DNA from: Streptomyces lydicus | Lineage (GTDB): Bacteria; Actinomycetota; Actinomycetes; Streptomycetales; Streptomycetaceae | NCBI RefSeq assembly: GCF_004125265.1 | Contig: NZ_RDTE01000003.1 | Coordinates: 310,001 to 374,000, forward strand | Length of the DNA stretch: 64,000 bases | Direction of reading: 5' to 3' | Part shown: positions 58,719-64,000 of the stretch, piece after piece | How the letters are laid out: every line of letters begins with the position of its first letter | How positions within the stretch are numbered: position 1 is the stretch's first letter | Made by a program: the position numbers and the translations under genes | Notes under the pieces: generated by a model | Told to the model about the DNA's origin: nothing | What the model saw: only the letters and a program-made list of their open reading frames with translations | The model's database searches: none

Positions 58719-59432
58719 ATGGCGACCTACCTCTACGCCATCACCGGCGCGGAGCACCCCTTGCAGCTGTCCGACGTCACCGGTGTCGGTGACCCCGCGG
58801 CACGGCTGCGCACCGTCAAGACCAAGGACCTGTGCGCGGTGGTCAGCGACGCACCGGACGGGCTGCGGGCCAAGCGCCGCGATGTGGCGGCCCACCAGAG
58901 CGTCCAGGAACGGCTGCTTGCCGACGGTGCCGCCCTCCCCATGCGCTTCGGGCTGATCGGCCCCGACGACGCGCAGGTGGTCTCCGCCCTGCGGGAACAC
59001 CGCGACACCTACACCCGGCGCCTCAAGGAGATCGACGGCTGCCGCGAGTACCACCTCAAGGTCGCACGCGACGAGGACGACCTGCTGCGGGAGATCGTGC
59101 GGGAGTCCGCCGAGGTACAGCAGCTCAACGACCGTACCCGGCAGAATCCGGACGCCTACGACGCCAAGGTGGCCCTGGGCGAGCTGATTGCGCAGGAGGT
59201 CGAGGCCCGCCACGACCGCGCCCGTACGGACATCGTGGCCCGGCTGGCTCCGGCCGCGGTGCGCAGTGCGAACGCCGAACCGACGAAGCGCCATTTCCTC
59301 AATGTGTCGTTCCTCGTCGAACAGGAGAAGGCGGCGGCGTTCTCCGAGGCGGTCCATACGGAAGCCGGGCAGCGCACAGACGCCTACACCTTCAGTCTGC
59401 ACGGCCCGCTGCCGCCGTACAGCTTCGTCTGA
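58719..59432 (+). CDS. gvpF: Gas vesicle protein GvpF (operon 2)
   Basis: GvpF of 237 residues, starting 2 nt after gvpA. Landmarks are TYLYAITGAEHP, LPMRFGLIGPDD, EYHLKVARDEDDLL, FLNVSFLVEQEKAAAF and the ending HGPLPPYSFV. It lacks the basic tail of the operon-1 GvpF. Accessory protein binding GvpA before shell growth. Confidence 0.94.
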   Translation: MATYLYAITGAEHPLQLSDVTGVGDPAARLRTVKTKDLCAVVSDAPDGLRAKRRDVAAHQSVQERLLADGAALPMRFGLIGPDDAQVVSALREHRDTYTRRLKEIDGCREYHLKVARDEDDLLREIVRESAEVQQLNDRTRQNPDAYDAKVALGELIAQEVEARHDRARTDIVARLAPAAVRSANAEPTKRHFLNVSFLVEQEKAAAFSEAVHTEAGQRTDAYTFSLHGPLPPYSFV

Positions 59433-59452
59433 CGGGCGGGCGGAGATCCGTC

Positions 59453-59710
59453 ATGGGCCTCATCACGCAGATCCTGACGCTGCCGGTCGCTCCGGTGCGG
59501 GGCACGGTCTGGGTCCTGGACCAGGTGCTGCTCACCGCGGAGCGCGAGTACTACGACCCGGAGCCGGTGCGCGAGGAACTGGCCGCGCTGGAACAGCAGT
59601 TGCTGGACGGAAGCATCACGAGCGCCGAGTTCGACTCCCGCGAGGACGAGCTCTTGGACCGGCTGGAGTGGCTGGAGGCCAACCGGCAACGACTACGTAC
59701 CGACTCCTGA
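59453..59710 (+). CDS. gvpG: Gas vesicle protein GvpG (operon 2)
   Basis: GvpG of 85 residues with the signature GLITQILTLPVAPVRGTVWV followed by an acidic helical part (EELAALEQQLLDGSITSAEF, EDELLDRLEWLEANRQRL). Start ATG 59453; the frame is open upstream only as a shadow of gvpF. Confidence 0.92.
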   Translation: MGLITQILTLPVAPVRGTVWVLDQVLLTAEREYYDPEPVREELAALEQQLLDGSITSAEFDSREDELLDRLEWLEANRQRLRTDS

Positions 59711-59737
59711 TCACGGGGAGAACGAGGTGTACGAGAG

Positions 59738-60418
59738 ATGATGAGCAACGTCAAGATAGGTGTGGCCCTCGTAGGGGGCTACCTGCTGGGGCGTACGAAG
59801 AAAGCCAAGATGGCCATCGGCCTGGGCATGTTCCTGGCCGGCCGGAAGCTGAATCTCGACCCGCGGCAACTGGGCGCCTTGGTGGCCAACTCACCGGTCC
59901 TCGGCCCCCTCAACGACCAGGTGCGCAAGGAGCTGGTGGACGCCACCAAGTCGGCCGCCGGCGCCGCGCTCAACCAGCGGATGAACGGCCTCGCCGACTC
60001 CCTGCACGAGCGGACCCTGGCCCTCAACGAGGGTGGCGGGACGGACGGCGCCGGGCGCGCGGCGGACCAGGCGGACCCGGACCCGGAGCCCGAGGGCAAG
60101 GGCACGGGCAAGGGACGGGACAAGGCACAGGAGTCAGCCACCAAGAGGACCACCAAACCGGCCACGAAGTCGGCGAGGCAGTCGGCCACGAAGTCGGCAT
60201 CGGCTGAGAATTCGACCGCCGCCGACCGGTCCTCCACGGCACGGCGCTCGGCGTCGAGTGCGGCCAAGACTTCCGGGAAAGCCGCCTCCTCTCGTGGACG
60301 CACCTCTACCGCACCGGGGCGGAAGGCCGCCTCCGGCACCCGTAACAAGGCCTCGAGCAAGGCCAAGGCTTCCGGCGCGGCGCGCACGGCGGCCGGCCGT
60401 GGGGGCAGCCATGGCTGA
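59738..60418 (+). CDS. gvpY: GvpY, low-complexity gas vesicle operon protein
   Basis: Protein of 226 residues, placed as gvpY of the streptomycete gvpOAFGYZJLSK order. The first ~100 residues are ordered: a hydrophobic N-terminus (VKIGVALVGGYLLGRTKKAKMAIGLGMFLA) and then NSPVLGPLNDQVRKEL. The rest is a disordered, Lys/Ala/Ser/Thr-rich tail with histone H1-like repeats (KPATKSARQSATKSAS). Function is not established. The tail could condense on acidic partners such as the GvpZ tail encoded next (inference). Its stop overlaps the gvpZ ATG by 8 nt. Absent from operon 1. Confidence 0.82.
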   Translation: MMSNVKIGVALVGGYLLGRTKKAKMAIGLGMFLAGRKLNLDPRQLGALVANSPVLGPLNDQVRKELVDATKSAAGAALNQRMNGLADSLHERTLALNEGGGTDGAGRAADQADPDPEPEGKGTGKGRDKAQESATKRTTKPATKSARQSATKSASAENSTAADRSSTARRSASSAAKTSGKAASSRGRTSTAPGRKAASGTRNKASSKAKASGAARTAAGRGGSHG

Positions 60419-61616
60419 GTCGACCTTCAGCAAGATCAAGGACGAGGTGACCAAGAGCCCGGCGGCCGACCAGCTCAAGGAGGAGCTGCAGCACTACCTC
60501 CAGGCACGGGCGGAACACGCGGTCACCAGCCTCGGCCACAAGCTGGGCGAGAGCGTCGGCAAGCTCGCCGAACCCGGCCAGGGCGCCGGTGGCCTGGTGA
60601 GCAGCCTGGCGAAGGGCGGCAGGGCTCTCAGCGAGGGCAAGTCGTCGCGGCAGGCAGTTCTGGCCGCGGGCGCCTCCCACCTCAAGGACACCGTCAAGGA
60701 CAAGGTGAAGAGCCTGTTCGGCAAGGGCCGCAAGGGCGGCGGCGGCAAGTCCAAGAGCGTGACGATCGTCGAGGACATCGATGTGGGTGTTCCCGTACGC
60801 GAGGCGTATGACCAGTGGACGCAGTTCCAGGAGTTCAGCACCTTCGCCAAGGGCGTCGTCAGTGTCGAGAAATCCGATGACACCAGCAGCAACTGGAAGG
60901 TGAAGGTTGCCAAGTCCACCCGCAGTTGGCGGGCCCATGTCACCGAGCAGGTGCCCGACGAGCGGATCAGCTGGACCACCGAGGGCGCGAAGGGCACGGT
61001 CAAGGGAGTGGTGACCTTCCACCGCCTCACCGGCAACCTGACGCGGGTGCTGCTGGTTCTCGAGTACTTCCCCAAGGGGCTGTTCGAGAAGACCGGCAAT
61101 ATCTGGCGCGCCCAGGGCCGCCGGGCCCGGCTGGACCTCAAGCTCTACCGCACATTCATCATGCTGCGCGGCGAGGCCACGGATGGCTGGCGCGGTGAGA
61201 TCCAGGACGGCGAGGTCGTGGTCGAGCACGAGGACGCCGTCGCGGCGGAGGAGGAGGACCGGGAGGACGCCGGACGCGACTCCGACGAGGTGCTTCCCGG
61301 AGACGATGATGCCGGTGAGGCCGATGAGGAAGCCGACGCCGAGGACGAGGGCGTGGACGACTACGACGATCTCGCAGTGGACGCCGAAGACGAAGCCGAA
61401 GCCGAAGGCGACGATGACGGCTACGAAGTCGACTTCGAAGACGACTTCGAAGAGCCCGTCGACGGACACGATGACCCCGGGGAACCGCTCGACGAGCACG
61501 ACGACGACGCAGAACTCCTCGACGAGGACGACGCCCCCGCGGACGAACGGAATCCGTACGACGAGGACGAGCCGCCGGCACCACGCCGGGGCCGCCGTGC
61601 CGCCGTAGCCCGCTGA
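60411..61616 (+). CDS. gvpZ: GvpZ, SRPBCC/START-like protein with long acidic tail
   Basis: Protein of 401 residues placed as gvpZ. The N-terminal ~115 residues are helical (KIKDEVTKSPAADQLKEELQ) with a basic GKGRKGGGGKSKS hinge. The middle (~118-255) is a SRPBCC/polyketide-cyclase-like fold: VTIVEDIDVGVPVREAYDQW, then SWRAHVTEQVPDERISWTTE. The last ~120 residues are mostly Asp/Glu (EEEDREDAGRDSDE, EADEEADAEDEG). SRPBCC domains bind hydrophobic ligands or proteins; here a chaperone-like role toward GvpA is conceivable but unproven. ATG 60411 overlaps the gvpY stop. No counterpart in operon 1. Confidence 0.85.
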   Translation: MAESTFSKIKDEVTKSPAADQLKEELQHYLQARAEHAVTSLGHKLGESVGKLAEPGQGAGGLVSSLAKGGRALSEGKSSRQAVLAAGASHLKDTVKDKVKSLFGKGRKGGGGKSKSVTIVEDIDVGVPVREAYDQWTQFQEFSTFAKGVVSVEKSDDTSSNWKVKVAKSTRSWRAHVTEQVPDERISWTTEGAKGTVKGVVTFHRLTGNLTRVLLVLEYFPKGLFEKTGNIWRAQGRRARLDLKLYRTFIMLRGEATDGWRGEIQDGEVVVEHEDAVAAEEEDREDAGRDSDEVLPGDDDAGEADEEADAEDEGVDDYDDLAVDAEDEAEAEGDDDGYEVDFEDDFEEPVDGHDDPGEPLDEHDDDAELLDEDDAPADERNPYDEDEPPAPRRGRRAAVAR

Positions 61617-61676
61617 CCCTTCCCGACTTCGACCGCGACCACGACCGCGACCGCGACCGCACAGACGAGGCTGATC

Positions 61677-62108
61677 ATGTCCGATTCACTGGCCGGCCGT
61701 ATGGGGCCTTCCTCCGGTCCGTCCCCGTACGGCCGGCAGGGGGCGTCCGCCAACCTGGCCGACATCCTGGAGCGCGTCCTCGACAAGGGCGTCGTCATCG
61801 CGGGCGACATCCAGATCAACCTGCTCGACATCGAGCTGCTGACCATCAAGCTCCGGCTGCTCGTCGCCTCCGTCGACAAGGCCAAGGAGATGGGCATCGA
61901 CTGGTGGGAACACGACCCCTCCCTGTCGTCCCGTGCCCACGCACCGCAGCAGGTCCCCGAGGGGCGTCCGCCGGCCGTCACCGGTGACTCGTTGGCCGAG
62001 GAGAACCGGCACCTGCGCGCCGAACTCGCCGAACTGCGCGCGGCCATCGGCGCCTCCCAGGGCCAGGTCTCCGGCGCGCAGCAGGCATACCGCGAGGAGG
62101 AGCAGTGA
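61677..62108 (+). CDS. gvpJ: GvpA-family minor protein GvpJ (operon 2)
   Basis: GvpJ of 143 residues: NLADILERVLDKGVVIAGDI, LLDIELLTIKLRLLVASVDK and the GIDWWEHDP hallmark, then a Glu/Ala/Gln-rich coiled-coil-like tail (LAEENRHLRAELAELRAAIG). Its stop overlaps the gvpL GTG by 4 nt. Confidence 0.94.
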   Translation: MSDSLAGRMGPSSGPSPYGRQGASANLADILERVLDKGVVIAGDIQINLLDIELLTIKLRLLVASVDKAKEMGIDWWEHDPSLSSRAHAPQQVPEGRPPAVTGDSLAEENRHLRAELAELRAAIGASQGQVSGAQQAYREEEQ

Positions 62109-63091
62109 ACAGCCGCACGCAAGAAGCGAAGGAGACCGCCACCTCGCCGCTCCCCCGCGATCGGCCCGCTGATCAACTCGCTGATCAGCCTGTGGATCGG
62201 CCAGCTGATCAGTCCGTGGATCAGTCCGTGGATCAGCCCGTGGATCGGTTCGCTGATCTGCCCACCGGTCACCAACAGTCCGACCGCTCCCGGAGCTCGT
62301 ACGTCTACGCCATCGGCCGCGCCGGAACCGCCCTCGAAGCGTCGGCTCCTCAGCTGACCGGTCTGCGGGACGGCCCCCTGCGGACGGTCACCGCCGGCCG
62401 CCTGACCGCCCTCGTCTCCTCCGTCCCGGCCGACGCCTTCAGCGCGGCGGGGATGAAGGCACAGCTGGAGGACCTGAGGCAGCTGGAGACGATCGCGCGG
62501 ACGCACCATGCCGTCGTCGAGGCCGCCTGGGCCGGCACCATGGTGCTGCCCATGCGCCTGGCCACGGTATATCTGGATGATTCCCGGGTGCGGGCGATGC
62601 TGGACGAGCGCGCTGCCGAGTTCGATGCGCTGCTCTCCCGGCTCGAAGGCCATGCCGAGGTGGGGGTGAAGGTGTACGCGGACGCACGCGCAGCGGCCGC
62701 GGCCGGAGCTCCCGCGCCGCCCGACGGCCCGGCCCCCGCTGTGTCCGCGGTCAGCCCCGGCCGGGCCTACTTGCAGCAGCGGCGGGCCCAGCGGCGCACA
62801 CATCGTGATGCCTACCGCGCTGCGGGAGCCGTCGCCGCCGACGTGCGGGTCCGGGTGGCCGACCTGGCTCGGGACATGGTCGCGCACCGGCCACAGCAAG
62901 GTGAACTGGCGTCCGGCGCAGGCGAGAACATCGCCAACGAGGCCTATCTGGTCCCCACGGACCGCTTCGCGGAATTCCATCGGGCCCTGAAGGGGCTGGA
63001 CGACGGCGTCCCCGGCGTACGCGTCGAGATCACCGGTCCGTGGGCCCCGTACTCCTTCGCGACACCACCCGCGGAAGGCGCACATCCGTGA
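62105..63091 (+). CDS. gvpL: Gas vesicle protein GvpL with repeat-expanded N-terminus (operon 2)
   Basis: GvpF/L-family protein of 328 residues, the longest of the four F/L proteins here. Residues ~19-54 are a 4-residue repeat (D-x-x/P-V/A-D pattern such as DQPVDRPADQSVDQ), encoded by nine in-frame 12-nt DNA repeats. The family part starts at SSYVYAIGRAG (about residue 64), with LPMRLATVYLDDSRVRAML, GHAEVGVKVYADARAA and the closing ITGPWAPYSF. GTG 62105 overlaps the gvpJ stop; the downstream gvpS GTG overlaps this gene's stop. Confidence 0.92.
   Translation: MNSRTQEAKETATSPLPRDRPADQLADQPVDRPADQSVDQSVDQPVDRFADLPTGHQQSDRSRSSYVYAIGRAGTALEASAPQLTGLRDGPLRTVTAGRLTALVSSVPADAFSAAGMKAQLEDLRQLETIARTHHAVVEAAWAGTMVLPMRLATVYLDDSRVRAMLDERAAEFDALLSRLEGHAEVGVKVYADARAAAAAGAPAPPDGPAPAVSAVSPGRAYLQQRRAQRRTHRDAYRAAGAVAADVRVRVADLARDMVAHRPQQGELASGAGENIANEAYLVPTDRFAEFHRALKGLDDGVPGVRVEITGPWAPYSFATPPAEGAHP
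62159..62266 (+). repeat. Nine in-frame 12-nt tandem repeats inside gvpL
   Basis: Nine contiguous 12-nt units each starting GATC (62159, 62171, 62183, 62195, 62207, 62219, 62231, 62243, 62255). Units 5 and 6 are identical. The consensus is GATCAGNCCGTG/GATCGGNCNGCT. Being a multiple of three, gain or loss of units keeps the gvpL frame. Confidence 0.96.
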
Positions 63092-63375
63092 AGGGAAACG
63101 ACCCTCATGAGGCCGCATTCACGGATGCCTCACACTCGGATTTCCCGTACCCGGACGTCCCGCGCGCGGCTGCCTCGCATGTGACGGACCCATCCGAGGA
63201 GGAATCTCTTGCCGGGCGACAGATCGCTCTGATCGATCTCCTGGACCGTCTCCTGAACGGCGGTGCGGTCCTTACCGGAGATGTGGTGCTGTCCATTGCG
63301 GAGGTGGATCTGGTCCATATCAACCTGCGAGCGGTGATTCGCTCGGTCACGCCCGACAGCCCGGCACCATGGTGA
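63088..63375 (+). CDS. gvpS: GvpA-family minor protein GvpS (operon 2)
   Basis: GvpA-family protein of 95 residues with a His/Asp/Pro-rich N-terminus (~45 residues), then QIALIDLLDRLLNGGAVLTG and a second helix HINLRAVIRSVTPDS. GTG 63088 overlaps the gvpL stop (GTGA) and has GGAAGG upstream; the frame is open from 63040 but those codons belong to gvpL. Likely minor or nucleating shell component. Confidence 0.88.
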   Translation: MKGNDPHEAAFTDASHSDFPYPDVPRAAASHVTDPSEEESLAGRQIALIDLLDRLLNGGAVLTGDVVLSIAEVDLVHINLRAVIRSVTPDSPAPW

Positions 63376-63481
63376 AGATCCGCGGCGCCGAGGGCTCCAT
63401 GAACCCGCCTCCCCGGCCGATCAGTTCGGTTTCCCCATCTCCCCCGAGGAAAAATTCCCACGTGACGAGGACAGGTACACC

Positions 63482-63898
63482 ATGACGGATGAACCGGTTG
63501 AACCGGCCACGCCGGCGAAGCCCGCCTTCGCGGAGGTGGCGCAGGCAGCGGCACGAGCGTTCGACCTGGTGCCGGCCGGGCGCGGGGAAGGCCGCCGGGG
63601 GCAGGACAGCGGCCTCGCCCAAAGGCTGAAGACCGACCCGGAGACGGTCGAACGCGATCTCATCAAATTGGTGCTGACCATCGTGGAGCTCTTGCGGCAG
63701 CTCATGGAGCGCACCGCACTTCACCGTGTCGACCAAGGCGACCTGACCGAGGAGCAGGAAGAAAGAGTCGGGATGACGCTCATGATTCTCCAGGACCGTA
63801 TGACGGAACTCTGTGAGCGCTATGGCCTCACGATGGCCGACCTCAATCTCGACCTCGGACCCCTGGGGTCTCTCCTGCCTCCCCACGACACCGCCTGA
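63482..63898 (+). CDS. gvpK: Gas vesicle protein GvpK (operon 2)
   Basis: GvpK of 138 residues: core DLIKLVLTIVELLRQLMERT, VDQGDLTEEQEERVGMTLMI and the closing DLNLDLGPLGSLLPPHD. An extra ~40-residue N-terminus (Pro/Ala/Arg-rich) distinguishes it from the operon-1 copy. It begins 106 nt after gvpS, the largest internal gap of the operon. The remaining 102 nt of the window downstream contain no further gene or obvious terminator. Confidence 0.93.
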   Translation: MTDEPVEPATPAKPAFAEVAQAAARAFDLVPAGRGEGRRGQDSGLAQRLKTDPETVERDLIKLVLTIVELLRQLMERTALHRVDQGDLTEEQEERVGMTLMILQDRMTELCERYGLTMADLNLDLGPLGSLLPPHDTA

Positions 63899-64000
63899 CA
63901 TCACCTCAAGAGTTTCGTCAACACCACCACCAACATCCCCGGGCTTCTTCCTTCTCTTACGTGCATCACGCCATGTTTCCGTACGCGTTGAGCGGCAAGA

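Noticed and set aside
62159-62266. CRISPR-like array
   Set aside because: The 12-nt units are contiguous without spacers and lie in frame inside gvpL.
1-64000. tRNA/rRNA genes, insertion sequences, integrases
   Set aside because: Scanned for tRNA arms, transposase and recombinase motifs and terminal inverted repeats; none was recognised.

Overview
The window is very GC-rich. It has GTG starts, GTGA/ATGA-overlapped operons, a 6,218-residue NRPS, two Streptomyces-type gas vesicle operons and a type III PKS/CYP158-like pair. Everything points to Streptomyces or a close relative, in an accessory part of the chromosome. All functions are read from translated sequence and motifs; no database search was possible.

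Layout. (1) 1-23.3 kb, minus strand: a non-ribosomal peptide locus transcribed leftward as P450 -> cytoplasmic beta-lactamase/PBP-fold hydrolase (likely the trans-acting cyclising thioesterase) -> five-module NRPS -> a second NRPS that runs off the left edge. The assembly line starts with a bare A-T module. It carries epimerases in modules 2-4, and its predicted adenylation codes are mirror-symmetric (A1=A5, A2=A4, valine-type A3). (2) 23.3-30.5 kb: a long AT-richer gap, a STAS protein, an APC amino-acid permease, a His-rich secreted peptide, a CsbD-like stress protein and a mycothiol-dependent-isomerase-like enzyme. (3) 30.5-34.1 kb, minus: gas vesicle operon 1 (gvpO-A-F-G-J-L-S-K). A decayed GMC oxidoreductase follows. 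(4) 34.8-50.8 kb: signalling, membrane and stress genes: PAS-PP2C phosphatase, an NTF2-like secreted protein, two membrane proteins, a Sec/Tat-type molybdoenzyme, CBS-BON, universal stress protein, cold-shock protein, DEAD-box helicase, a GvpU-like protein, VOC protein, secreted phosphoesterase, and EfeO/EfeB without EfeU. (5) 50.9-54.5 kb: an XRE-cupin regulator divergent from a CYP158-like P450 and an RppA-type tetrahydroxynaphthalene synthase. (6) 54.9-63.9 kb, plus: a second-copy dnaK-grpE pair, then gas vesicle operon 2 (gvpO-A-F-G-Y-Z-J-L-S-K).

How the parts work together. The NRPS block has the parts expected for a head-to-tail macrocyclic peptide with a D-D-D core, tailored by a P450. 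The remainder reads as a stress and envelope region in which two gas vesicle operons, a stand-alone GvpU-like gene and a private DnaK/GrpE pair sit within 34 kb. The chaperone pair probably belongs functionally to gas vesicle assembly or to general stress, but that is inference from position.
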